Positions 8,840-16,829 of a DNA stretch of 64,000 nt are shown piece after piece. Where the stretch lies: the NCBI RefSeq assembly GCF_000526515.1, contig NZ_JAGF01000001.1, forward strand, positions 2,914,001 through 2,978,000, in the 5' to 3' direction. Below the pieces are notes generated by a model. The model was not told the origin of the DNA, ran no database searches, and worked only from the letters and a program-made list of their open reading frames with translations. Numbering within the stretch: the stretch's first letter is position 1; each line of letters starts with the position of its first letter. The DNA is from Cellulomonas sp. KRMCY2 (lineage in GTDB: Bacteria; Actinomycetota; Actinomycetes; Actinomycetales; Cellulomonadaceae). The position numbers were made by a program, and so were the translations under genes.

Positions 8840-9733
8840 ATGCCGCTCGACATCCTCCTGCCGTTCTGGGGTGACCCCGCGCTCCTGCGCGAGACGGTCG
8901 CCAGCGTGCTCGCCCAGCGCAACGGCGACTGGCTGCTGACGGTCGTCGACGACGCCTACCCCGACGAGTCCGTCGGCCCGTGGCTCGCGGGCCTCGACGA
9001 CCCGCGCGTGACCTACGTCCGCAAGCCCGTCAACGAGGGCATCACGGCGAACTACCGGACGTGCGTCTCGTTGGCGACCCAGGACGTCGTGGTGATCCTC
9101 GGCTGCGACGACGTGCTGCTGCCGAGCTACGTCGACGTCGTGCTGGCCGCCCACCGCGCGTTCCCCGATGCCGCCGTGATCCAGCCCGGCATCCGGATCA
9201 TCGACGAGCACGGCACCGTGGTGCTCCCGCTCGCCGACCGGGTCAAGCTGCAGCTGCTGAGGCCACGCAGCCGGGTGCGCCGACTGCTGGTCGGTGAGTC
9301 GCTCGCGACGAGCCTGCTGCACGGTGACTGGCTCTACTGGCCGTCGCTCGCCTTCCGCCGTGAGGTGCTGGCGGCTACCGAGTTCCGCGACGGGATGCCG
9401 CTGATCCAGGACCTCGCCATCGTGATGGACATCGTCACGGCCGGCGGCTCGCTGCTGCTCGAGCCGACGACGTGCTTCCACTACCGCCGGCACGGGGCCA
9501 GCGCGTCGTCGGCGACCCTGCTCGACGGCACGCGGTTCCGCGGCGAGCGCGCCTACTTCGAGCTCGCGGCCGGCCAGGTCGCGGCGCTCGGCTGGCGGCG
9601 TGCCGAGCGGGCCGCGCGCCTGCACCTCACGTCGCGCCTGCACGCCCTGACCCTGCTGCCCCGCGCCGTGCGCGACGACCGCCGGCGGATCGGCGTCCTG
9701 CTGCGCCACGCCCTCGGCCCCGCACGACCCTGA
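8840..9733 (+). CDS. Family 2 glycosyltransferase
   Basis: This 297-residue GT2 begins PLDILLPFWGD, has VVDDAYPDES as a variant nucleotide-binding loop and ILGCDDV as the DxD-type metal site, and ends with basic amphipathic helices that could touch the membrane. The ATG at 8840 is preferred because GGAGGT lies nine bases upstream and the fold starts at once. An alternative ATG at 8804 would add twelve Pro/Arg-rich residues and could be a leaderless start. It is transcribed away from the large minus-strand operon and is followed by the epimerase gene. Donor and acceptor are unknown. Confidence 0.84.
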   Translation: MPLDILLPFWGDPALLRETVASVLAQRNGDWLLTVVDDAYPDESVGPWLAGLDDPRVTYVRKPVNEGITANYRTCVSLATQDVVVILGCDDVLLPSYVDVVLAAHRAFPDAAVIQPGIRIIDEHGTVVLPLADRVKLQLLRPRSRVRRLLVGESLATSLLHGDWLYWPSLAFRREVLAATEFRDGMPLIQDLAIVMDIVTAGGSLLLEPTTCFHYRRHGASASSATLLDGTRFRGERAYFELAAGQVAALGWRRAERAARLHLTSRLHALTLLPRAVRDDRRRIGVLLRHALGPARP

Positions 9734-9848
9734 CCACCAGCGATACTCGTACTCGGCCATCTCTCGTCGGGATGTACGCACCCCGACGAGGGACGGCCCC
9801 GAAGACCCGTGCCGCGAGCCCAGGCTCGACCTGCCGAGAGGACGACAA

Positions 9849-10940
9849 GTGACCCACCCCGACGACGCACCCGCCGACCGACCCGCACGGGGCACCTGCC
9901 TGGTGACCGGTGGCGCCGGCTTCATCGGGACCGCGATGTCGGCCGGGCTCGCCGAACGCTTCGACCGCGTGGTGGCGCTGGACAACCTGCACCCGCAGAT
10001 CCACCCGACCCCCGAGCGGCCCGCCGACCTGGACGAGTGGGTCGAGCTGGTCGTGGGGGACGTGACCGATCCCGCGGTCTGGGACGGGCTGCTGGCCGAC
10101 GTGCGGCCCGACGTCGTCGTGCACCTCGCGGCGGAGACCGGTACGGGTCAGTCGCTCGCCGAGTCGACCCGGCACGCGATGACCAACGTCGTGGGGACCA
10201 CCCAGATGCTGGACGCGCTGCTGCGGCACTCGGCGCTGCCCCGGCGCATCGTGCTGTCCAGCAGCCGGGCGGTCTACGGCGAGGGCGCCTGGCGCCGCGG
10301 GTCCGGCGAGGTCTACCACCCCGGCCAGCGCACCGCGCAGATCCTCGAGCGTGCCCAGTGGGACTTCCCCGACGCCGTGCCGGTCGCGATGGCCGCCGCC
10401 ACGACCACGCCGGCCCCGGTCAGCGTCTACGGCGCGACGAAGCTCGCGCAGGAGTCCGTGCTGAGCGCCTGGGCGCAGTCGTTCGGCGTCGAGCCGGTGA
10501 TCCTGCGGCTGCAGAACGTCTACGGGCCGGGTCAGTCCTTGATCAACCCGTATACCGGGATCATGTCGCTGTTCTGCCGTCTGGCGAAGGCCGGGGAGTC
10601 CATCCCGCTGTACGAGGACGGTCAGGTGCGCCGGGACTTCGTCCTGATCGACGACGTCGCACGGGCGCTCGTCGCGGCGACCACGGCGGCCGCCCCCGGG
10701 ACGACGCCGATCGACATCGGTGCGGGGGAGGACCAGACCATCGCCACGGCGGCGGAGCTGATCGCCGCCCACTACGGGGCGCCCGCACCGCACGTGACAG
10801 GTCAGTACCGGCAGGGCGACGTGCGGCACGCCTGGGCGGACGTCAGCCACGCGGCTGAGGCCCTCGGCTGGACGCCCCGGTACTCGCTCGCCGAGGGCAT
10901 CACGCGCCTGGCGACCTGGATCGACGCGCGGCAGGACTGA
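9849..10940 (+). CDS. NAD-dependent epimerase/dehydratase (extended SDR)
   Basis: This 363-residue nucleotide-sugar enzyme probably remodels a sugar nucleotide for the surrounding glycosyltransferases. It has the Rossmann motif GGAGFIG near residue 21, HLAAETGTGQS, a SSSRAVYGEG strand, and the catalytic YxxxK pair in VYGATK. The region between the usual Ser/Thr strand and YxxxK is expanded by some 40 residues (HPGQRTAQILERAQWDFPD), which is longer than in GalE-like enzymes. The GTG at 9849 follows AGAGGACGACAA. It ends convergently against the acyltransferase gene with only 10 bp between the stop codons. Closest relatives are probably epimerases such as UDP-glucose 4-epimerase-like proteins of polysaccharide loci. 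Confidence 0.85.
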   Translation: MTHPDDAPADRPARGTCLVTGGAGFIGTAMSAGLAERFDRVVALDNLHPQIHPTPERPADLDEWVELVVGDVTDPAVWDGLLADVRPDVVVHLAAETGTGQSLAESTRHAMTNVVGTTQMLDALLRHSALPRRIVLSSSRAVYGEGAWRRGSGEVYHPGQRTAQILERAQWDFPDAVPVAMAAATTTPAPVSVYGATKLAQESVLSAWAQSFGVEPVILRLQNVYGPGQSLINPYTGIMSLFCRLAKAGESIPLYEDGQVRRDFVLIDDVARALVAATTAAAPGTTPIDIGAGEDQTIATAAELIAAHYGAPAPHVTGQYRQGDVRHAWADVSHAAEALGWTPRYSLAEGITRLATWIDARQD

Positions 10941-10954
10941 CCGGTGCCGGTCAG
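10937..10954. terminator. Hairpin built from two convergent stop codons
   Basis: CTGACCGG-TG-CCGGTCAG is a perfect 8-bp inverted repeat with a two-base centre. The TGA of the epimerase gene lies in the left arm and the TGA of the acyltransferase gene (minus strand) in the right arm. A second 7-bp hairpin (10952-10970) follows in the acyltransferase C-terminus. It could end transcription from both sides. There is no T-tract. Confidence 0.42.
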
Positions 10955-12204
10955 CCGCTGACGGCGGCTGTCACCGTGGGCACAGCCGGCACGTTCGGCA
11001 CAGCCGGCGGAGCTGTCACGGTCGGCACGGTCGGCACAGCCGGCACCGCCGGTGGGCGGCCGTGCGTGCGGCGCGCCCGGCGCATGATCGGGCGCTCGAT
11101 CAGCAACCAGCTGGCGATGGCGAGCGGCACCGTGCAGGCCAGGGCGACGACGTCGTACACGAGCAGGCCCTGGTTGTGGATCCCGGTCAGCACGAGCAGC
11201 TGCTGGACGGGGAAGGCGTAGATGTACACGCCGTAGGAGATGTCGTGCCGCTGGATGGTCCTCGGCGAGGGCACGACCGAGCCGATCCACAGCAGCAGGT
11301 AGGCGATGAACGGGGCCGTGAGCTGGGCGCCCCAGCCGTCGAAGGCCCAGATCGCCCCGAGGACGACGGTGACGCTCAGCGCGGCGCCCGCCCAGTGCAG
11401 CGGCAGCCGGTGCCGCAGGAGCTGGACGAGCGCGCCGCCCAGGAACAGGGGCAGCAGCTTGAGCAGCAGCTGGACGTCGAGGTTGCCGCCCACCAGCGGT
11501 GCGACCAGGCGACCCCACAGCGCGTGCCCGGCGACGGTGGCGAACCAGACGACGCCGATGGCCAACGGTGACCTGCGCACCCAGCCCACGACGGCGAGCG
11601 CACCGACGATGAGGTAGGCGAGGAACTCGTAGTAGAGCGTCCACAGCGAGCCGTTCCACGCACCCGGGTAGGGCACGCCGGCAGGTGTCCCGGCGATCTC
11701 GTAGGAGTTGACCCGCAGCATCGCGTTGCTGAAGACGAAGTTGATCGGCGTGGTCGGGCCGGTGGTGAAGTAGCCGGCGAGCGAGCCGTTCACGTGCCAG
11801 TAGCCGATCGGCCCGAAGACGACGGCCATCACGACGAGGCAGACCAGGAACGCGGGGAAGATCCGCGCGATGCGGTGCACGAGGTAGGTGCCCAGCGAGT
11901 TGGACCATCGGCTCGCGGTGATCAGGTAGCCGCTGACGGCGAAGAAGCCGAAGACCGCCCACCCGCCCAGGTTCTCGCCGTCGATGTGCGGCCCGAACTC
12001 GCCGTTCGGGCTCTGCACACCGGCGATGTAGTACGCGTGGGCGACCAGCACCATCGTCGCCAGGACGAGCCGGATCAGGTTCAGGCTGTTGCGGCGCGGG
12101 TCGAGCTGGTGGCCGGTCCAGCGCCACAGGCGGGCCTCGGGCGCGCCGCCCGGGAAGACCGACTGCCGGGTCGGCGCGGCCTCCTGCTCGGTGGCGGCGG
12201 TCAT
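10951..12204 (-). CDS. Acyltransferase 3 family membrane protein
   Basis: This 417-residue protein is an integral-membrane acyltransferase (AT3/OafA-like) that typically O-acetylates a surface glycan. It begins with a short hydrophilic stretch, then RRNSLNLIRLVLA, the conserved family opening, and about ten membrane helices. It includes the catalytic-type motif FFAVSGYLI and ends the helical part at WLLIERP. The final 35 residues are a low-complexity tail of repeated P-A-V-P-T-V-like units encoded by short GC-rich DNA repeats (10951-11050). I chose the ATG at 12204, directly ahead of the conserved domain. It lies between the sugar epimerase and the secreted peptidase. Confidence 0.87.
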   Translation of the reverse strand: MTAATEQEAAPTRQSVFPGGAPEARLWRWTGHQLDPRRNSLNLIRLVLATMVLVAHAYYIAGVQSPNGEFGPHIDGENLGGWAVFGFFAVSGYLITASRWSNSLGTYLVHRIARIFPAFLVCLVVMAVVFGPIGYWHVNGSLAGYFTTGPTTPINFVFSNAMLRVNSYEIAGTPAGVPYPGAWNGSLWTLYYEFLAYLIVGALAVVGWVRRSPLAIGVVWFATVAGHALWGRLVAPLVGGNLDVQLLLKLLPLFLGGALVQLLRHRLPLHWAGAALSVTVVLGAIWAFDGWGAQLTAPFIAYLLLWIGSVVPSPRTIQRHDISYGVYIYAFPVQQLLVLTGIHNQGLLVYDVVALACTVPLAIASWLLIERPIMRRARRTHGRPPAVPAVPTVPTVTAPPAVPNVPAVPTVTAAVSG

Positions 12205-12419
12205 CGGCGCTCGAGCCGCTCGGGAGTGCACATGGTGGACAAGTGTGCGCCATGGACCGGCCGACGCGCAGCAGCCGGCCACGCCGGTCGTCGCCGACCT
12301 GCCCGCCACGCGAGGTCCGATCGGAAATGTCACCTCACAAGTCGGGCGGTTCCGGCCGATAGACATGGCAGGCTGACGGCGGCCGTACCGGGCCCATCAG
12401 CACCACCACGAGGAGCGCC

Positions 12420-14438
12420 ATGCGTCAGGAACGAACTGCCGACGGACTCGACCGCGCGCACGGCGCGGGCAGCCGCCGGGGCGCACGCGCCGCGGGCACC
12501 GCGACCCTGGCCCTGGCGCTCCTGGTCCCCGCCGGGAGCACGGCGTTCGCGACCGACTCCTCGGACCCGGTCCTGACGGTCGACGGCACCGTCGTGCTCT
12601 TCAGCGTCGACGACCGGACGCCGAGCACGGAGCCCGTCGCCAGCGGTGAGGGACTCGCCGTCGAGGAGTACGTCGAGATCGACGGAACGCTCTACGCGCT
12701 GCCCGACGGCGGTCCCGAGCTGGCCGGTGGCCAGGACCTGACGATCACCCTGGAGGCCGACCCGGGCCTGACGACAGACGAGGCGGTCGCCGCGGCGTTC
12801 GCGCCGAACGACCCCCGCGCCGCCCTGCTCGACGTCGTCGAGGGGCCCGCACCCGCACCCACGGCGGACCTGTCCGCCGGCCTGACCGGCGACATCACGG
12901 CGCACAGCCTGGTGATCCTGCCGGTGTACTGGACGGCGACCGACGGGACGACAGTCGCGCAGCTGCAGACGACCGCCGCGGGTGTCGCGAGCTACTGGGA
13001 GGGGCAGAGCGGCGGCCGGATCGACATCCAGCAGAGCGTCCGTGCCTGGAAGCCGATCGCCGCACCGGCCAACTGCGCGGATGACGAGTACATCCTCAAC
13101 GCGGCATGGAACGCGCACGGCCAGCCCGCAGTCAGCCCGACGCAGCACATCATGGTCTACTTCCCGGACACCCTGGGCTGCCCGTACGCGGGCCGCGGTT
13201 CGATCGGTGACGGCTGGGTCCTGATCAGCGGCGCCAACGAGGTGTACGTGATGGCCCACGAGTTCGGCCACAACCTGGGCCTCGGCCACGCCAGCACGCT
13301 GACCTGCTGGTCGGGCTCCACACGCGTCACGTACTCCGAGACGTGCTCTGCCGTCGAGTACGGGGACAACACCGACATCATGGGCCAGGGCAACTGGGGT
13401 CTGGCGCCGGGCAACCTGAGCACCGGGTTCGCGACCCTGCTGGGCTTCGCCGACGCCGCGGCGTACTCCGGGGTCGCCACCACGACGCCCGTGGAGATCG
13501 CGCCGATGTCCAACACCGCAGCGCGGCGGGCCGTCACCGCCCCGTTCGGCTCGGCCGCCGTCTTCTTCGAGTACCGGCCGGCCGTCGGCGTCGACGTGCA
13601 GGAGCCGGGCTGGGCCGGTGTCCAGGTCCGCGTCCTCGCTGACGACAACCGAGGGGTGCCCTACTCCTACCTGCTCGACATGCAGCCGGCCAGGGGTGAG
13701 TTCGTCGCGGCGAACCTGCCGGTGGGTGTCTCGTGGGCCATCCCCGGGACCGCCATGGCCGTCACGCCGGCGAGCACCGGCGCGACCGCCGTGCTGAACC
13801 TGAGCCCGACCGGTGAGGCGGCGCTGCTCGCGCGCTACGTCACCAAGGTCTACCAGGACCTGTTCGAGCGTTCCCCGGACCCGTCCGGGCTGCAGGCCTG
13901 GACCACGGCCCTGGCGACCGGCACCCCGAGGGTCGCGGTCGCGAACGGCATCACCTACAGCGACGAGTACCGCGGTCGGCTGATCCGCGAGTCCTACCGG
14001 ACGTACCTCGGCCGGGAGGCTGACACCGGCGGCCTGAACGGCTGGATCGACTCGATGCGCTGGGGCACGACCTTCCAGGAGATGGAAGCTGGCTTCCTCG
14101 CGTCCGACGAGTACTTCGGCCAGTCGGGCAGCTCGAACGCCGAGTGGGTCCGGCGCCTGTACTCCCACGTGCTCGGTCGGGCTGCCGGCGACGCCGAGGT
14201 CCGGGGCTGGGTCGAGGCGATTGCGAGCGGCAAGACCCGCTACGCGGTGGCGATGGGCTTCCTGATCTCCACCGAGCACCTGACGACCGTCGTCAACGGC
14301 CACTACGTGCACCTGCTGAGCCGCGGCATCGACCCGACCGGTGCGGCGGGCTGGGTCAGCGCGATCCAGAACGGTCACCGCGTCGAGGAGATCATCGGCG
14401 GGATCATCGCCAGCGACGAGTACTACAACCAGCCCTGA
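12420..14438 (+). CDS. Secreted M11-type metallopeptidase with DUF4214 repeats
   Basis: This 672-residue exported protein has a signal peptide (residues 1-44, hydrophobic core TLALALLVPAG, likely cleavage after AFA). It then has a gametolysin-like (M11) zinc peptidase domain with the full HExxHxxGxxH site at residues 280-290 (HEFGHNLGLGH). The last 200 residues (about 468-672) are three to four DUF4214-type helical repeats, recognisable by VYQDLFERSPDPSGL, YLGREADTGGL and VLGRAAGDAEV. DUF4214 is common in large surface and S-layer proteins and may hold the enzyme to the envelope or glycan. GAGGAG precedes the ATG. Its substrate is unknown. Its place in a glycan locus suggests surface-protein maturation or remodelling. 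Confidence 0.84.
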   Translation: MRQERTADGLDRAHGAGSRRGARAAGTATLALALLVPAGSTAFATDSSDPVLTVDGTVVLFSVDDRTPSTEPVASGEGLAVEEYVEIDGTLYALPDGGPELAGGQDLTITLEADPGLTTDEAVAAAFAPNDPRAALLDVVEGPAPAPTADLSAGLTGDITAHSLVILPVYWTATDGTTVAQLQTTAAGVASYWEGQSGGRIDIQQSVRAWKPIAAPANCADDEYILNAAWNAHGQPAVSPTQHIMVYFPDTLGCPYAGRGSIGDGWVLISGANEVYVMAHEFGHNLGLGHASTLTCWSGSTRVTYSETCSAVEYGDNTDIMGQGNWGLAPGNLSTGFATLLGFADAAAYSGVATTTPVEIAPMSNTAARRAVTAPFGSAAVFFEYRPAVGVDVQEPGWAGVQVRVLADDNRGVPYSYLLDMQPARGEFVAANLPVGVSWAIPGTAMAVTPASTGATAVLNLSPTGEAALLARYVTKVYQDLFERSPDPSGLQAWTTALATGTPRVAVANGITYSDEYRGRLIRESYRTYLGREADTGGLNGWIDSMRWGTTFQEMEAGFLASDEYFGQSGSSNAEWVRRLYSHVLGRAAGDAEVRGWVEAIASGKTRYAVAMGFLISTEHLTTVVNGHYVHLLSRGIDPTGAAGWVSAIQNGHRVEEIIGGIIASDEYYNQP

Positions 14439-14444
14439 CCGGGC

Positions 14445-14482
14445 CGTACCCGACGCCGCCACGACCGGCGGCGTCGGGTACG
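14445..14482 (+). terminator. Strong hairpin after the metallopeptidase gene
   Basis: A perfect 16-bp inverted repeat (14445-14460 and 14467-14482) with the six-base loop ACGACC lies seven bases after the stop. It lacks a T-tract, as is common in high-GC bacteria. It almost touches the -10 box of the next gene, so it probably insulates the two units. Confidence 0.75.
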
Positions 14483-14486
14483 CACC

Positions 14487-14492
14487 TACGAT
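14487..14492 (+). promoter_or_regulatory. Candidate -10 box TACGAT of a leaderless gene
   Basis: TACGAT is followed by exactly six bases and then the GTG at 14499, the spacing expected when the [16 protein letters not shown] on the start codon. No ribosome-binding sequence is present between them, which agrees with leaderless translation. Confidence 0.5.
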
Positions 14493-14498
14493 CTGACG

Positions 14499-15623
14499 GT
14501 GCGACTCCTCCTCGACGCGACAGCCATCCCCGCCGACCGCGGCGGGGTGGGCCGGTACGTCGACGCCCTGCTGCCGGCGCTCGCGGCGCAGGGCGTGGAC
14601 CTCGTCGTCGCCTGCCAGGAGCGGGACGCAGCCTCGACCTCGGCCCTCGTCCCGGGCGCCGAGGTCGTGGCGACTCCTGGCACCGCCGCCCGGCGTCCGG
14701 TGCGGATGGCCTGGGAGCAGGTCGGCCTGCCCCGCCTGGTGCGCTCGACCCGGGTGCAGGTGCTGCACAGCCCGCACTACACGACACCCCGGTACGCGGG
14801 CGTCCCGGTGGTGGCGACCCTGCACGACGCCACGTTCTTCAGCCACCCCGAGCTGCACTCGCCGGTCAAGGCCCGATTCTTCCGGGCCGCCATCAGGTCG
14901 GCGGTGCGACGAGCCGCGGCCCTGGTCGTGCCGTCCGCCGCCACGCGCGACGAGGTGCTCCGCTTCGCCGGCGGGCAGCCCGAACGCTTCCACGTGGCCT
15001 TCCACGGTGTGGACACCGAGGTGTTCCACCCGGTGGGCACCGCGGAGCAGCAGCGGGTCCGCGCATCCCTCGGGCTGGGCGACCAGCCGTACGTCGCCTT
15101 CCTCGGCACGCTCGAGCCGCGCAAGAACGTGCCCGCGCTGATCAGGGCCTGGGCCCAGGTCGCGGACCGGCTCGACGACCCGCCGGCGCTCGTCCTGGCC
15201 GGCGGTCCAGGCTGGGACGACGCCGTCGAGCCCGCCGTCGCGGCGGTCCCGCAGGGCCTGCGGCTGGTGCGGACCGGCTACCTGCCGCTCGACGACCTCG
15301 CGGGCTTCCTGTCCGGGGCGCAGGTCCTGGCCTACCCGAGCCTCGGCGAGGGGTTCGGCCTGCCGGTCCTGGAGGCGATGGCGTGCGGGGCGGCCGTGCT
15401 CACGACGCGCGAGCTCTCGCTGCCGGAGGTCGGCGGCGAGGCGGTCGCCTACTGCGGGACGGACGAGCAGAGCATCGCCGCCGGCCTCGGGGCCCTGCTC
15501 GTCGACGCGGACCGGCGCGCGACGCTCGCTGCCGCGGCCGTCGCGCGGGCCGCCGGCTTCACCTGGCAGGAGGCCGCGCGGGTGCACATCGAGGCCTACG
15601 AGCAGGCCCAGCAGCAGGCCTGA
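14499..15623 (+). CDS. Family 4 (GT-B) glycosyltransferase
   Basis: This 374-residue GT4 begins RLLLDATAIPADRGGVGRYV, the glycine-rich acceptor-domain loop of mannosyl/rhamnosyl-type enzymes. It has FLGTLEPRKN at the start of the donor domain and GEGFGLPVLEAMACG as the retaining signature. The GTG at 14499 is six bases after a TACGAT -10 box and has no ribosome-binding site, so it is likely leaderless. It is the last intact glycosyltransferase of the left polysaccharide region. The DNA immediately after it is decayed (DinB and recombinase remnants), which marks the border of the accessory region. Confidence 0.87.
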   Translation: MRLLLDATAIPADRGGVGRYVDALLPALAAQGVDLVVACQERDAASTSALVPGAEVVATPGTAARRPVRMAWEQVGLPRLVRSTRVQVLHSPHYTTPRYAGVPVVATLHDATFFSHPELHSPVKARFFRAAIRSAVRRAAALVVPSAATRDEVLRFAGGQPERFHVAFHGVDTEVFHPVGTAEQQRVRASLGLGDQPYVAFLGTLEPRKNVPALIRAWAQVADRLDDPPALVLAGGPGWDDAVEPAVAAVPQGLRLVRTGYLPLDDLAGFLSGAQVLAYPSLGEGFGLPVLEAMACGAAVLTTRELSLPEVGGEAVAYCGTDEQSIAAGLGALLVDADRRATLAAAAVARAAGFTWQEAARVHIEAYEQAQQQA

Positions 15624-15630
15624 GACGACC

Positions 15631-16057
15631 GTGGCGGACACGCCGCCAGACCTGGTGGACGCCCACGTCGAGGACGAGTGGTTCTTGGCCCAGACCCTGC
15701 GGCACCTCGTCCTGGCGACCGACGCCTGGCTGCGCGGTGGGATCCTGCGGATCCAGCAGCCGTTCCACGAGATCGGCCAGATCTTCACCGGGGCGGCCGA
15801 GATGGGCTTCGACATGTCGGTCTTCCGCGTGGACCCGCCGGCCCACGAGGAGATCCTCGCGGTGCGTGCCGAGCGACAGCGGCTGGTGACCGACTTCCTG
15901 GCCACAGCCACGGCGGAGCTGCTCGCGGAGGAACGCGAGAACCCCTGGGGCCGGCGGTGACTGGCGTCCCAGCGTCGGTGACTGCATCCGGGTGATCTTG
16001 GAAGAGGAGTGGGCGCACCTGCGCTACATCCGACGGGATCTCGCTCGTCTGCGTTGA
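15631..16057 (+). pseudogene. Frameshifted DinB-family gene
   Basis: The GTG-started frame 15631-15960 encodes 109 residues that look like the middle of a DinB/YfiT-type four-helix protein (EWFLAQTLRHLVLATDAWL, then an HEEILAVRAERQRLV helix). It stops early. Nine bases on, in the +1 frame, 15968-16057 encodes SVGDCIRVILEEEWAHLRYI and the RRDLARLR end, the usual DinB C-terminus. So one gene seems broken by an indel near 15955-15965, and its N-terminus also looks short. DinB-fold proteins are small metal-binding thiol-transfer-like enzymes. An automated annotation would probably list only the first part as hypothetical. Confidence 0.62.
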
Positions 16058-16244
16058 GCCGGACGGAGCCGGCCAGGACGAGCGTCCGCTCATCAGCTTG
16101 CTTCGGTGGGGAGCGCCACGTGGAGGTACCTCGAGGACAAGGACGGCACCAGCACCACGATCGCTGACGCTGAGGAGCGCACCCCACGGACCGCGCTCTA
16201 CCTCGTAGAGGCTCCCGGTCGGGTGGAGGTCCCCGACCTGTGGA

Positions 16245-16514
16245 GTGGGCGCATCAGATGCTGCCGGAGCGACGGGCCTGACACTCCGCCGCCTCGCCAG
16301 TGGGGCCGGGATCCGGGTGGCCCGAATGCACCCGCACATGCTGCGCCGCACCTACGTCACCACGATGCTCGACGCCGGTGTCGACCTGCGTGATGTGCAG
16401 ATCGCCGCCCGGCACGCCGACCCGCGCACGACCATGCGCTACGACCGAGCGCGCACCACCCTGGACCGCCACCCCAACGACATCCTCGCCGCCTACATGG
16501 CCTCCGGAACCTAG
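16245..16514 (+). pseudogene. Tyrosine recombinase C-terminal remnant
   Basis: The recognisable part begins near 16266 and holds the end of a phage/XerC-type integrase: HMLRRTYVT (the H-x-x-R box), then AARHADPRTTMRYDRAR with the second histidine and the nucleophilic tyrosine. The N-terminal DNA-binding half and the first catalytic arginine are missing, so it cannot be an active recombinase. It lies at the left border of the accessory region and suggests past site-specific integration. I found no start or upstream homology in the 190 bp before it. Confidence 0.7.
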
Positions 16515-16547
16515 CGGGCACTCACACCAATCGTTGGTGCTGGGGTG

Positions 16548-16576
16548 TTGGCAGATGGTACCGCGGGCGGTACCAT
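16548..16576 (+). promoter_or_regulatory. hicAB-type promoter with palindromic operator
   Basis: A -35 box TTGGCA (16548-16553), a 17-bp spacer and a -10 box TACCAT (16571-16576) make a good promoter. A perfect palindrome, ATGGTACC-GCGGGC-GGTACCAT (16555-16576), covers the spacer and the whole -10 box. This is where an antitoxin would bind to shut the operon off. A smaller hairpin (16525-16539, CACCAA/TTGGTG) lies just upstream. Confidence 0.6.
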
Positions 16577-16829
16577 GTTGTTGCCGTCTGTAGCGAAGAT
16601 CATCGCCGCGATGCGCGCCAACCCACGCGGCATCCGCTACGACGATCTTGCCAAGGTGTGCGAGCACTACTTCGGTCCACCACGAACGGGCAGCGGCTCG
16701 CACGCAGTGTTCAAGACCCCCTGGCCCGGCGATCCGCGGGTCAACATCCAGAACGACCACGGACAGGCGAAGGCCTACCAAGTCAGGCAGGTCCTCGCCG
16801 CGATCGAGAAGAAGGAGGGAGAGGAATGA
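16575..16829 (+). CDS. HicA-type toxin (putative mRNA interferase)
   Basis: This 84-residue protein resembles HicA, a small double-stranded-RNA-binding-fold toxin that cuts mRNA. It has an N-terminal helix (VAKIIAAMRANPRGIRYDDL), then the TGSGSHAVFK strand with the expected histidine at about residue 43, and a final helix. The stop overlaps the antitoxin start in ATGA, so the two are coupled. The start is uncertain. The ATG at 16575 lies inside the -10 box, so a TTG at 16578 or 16581, or the GTG at 16545 from another promoter, may be used instead. The order toxin then antitoxin is normal for hicAB. Confidence 0.75.
   Translation: MLLPSVAKIIAAMRANPRGIRYDDLAKVCEHYFGPPRTGSGSHAVFKTPWPGDPRVNIQNDHGQAKAYQVRQVLAAIEKKEGEE

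Noticed and set aside
12330-16187. A 1285-residue open frame on the minus strand
   Set aside because: It is antisense to the metallopeptidase and GT4 genes. It is a side-effect of high GC content: Arg/Gly/Asp-rich with no domain, and the plus genes have complete motifs.
16106-16393. A 95-residue frame before the recombinase remnant
   Set aside because: Its opening looks mildly protein-like, but the rest runs out of frame across the recombinase part and no family is recognised.
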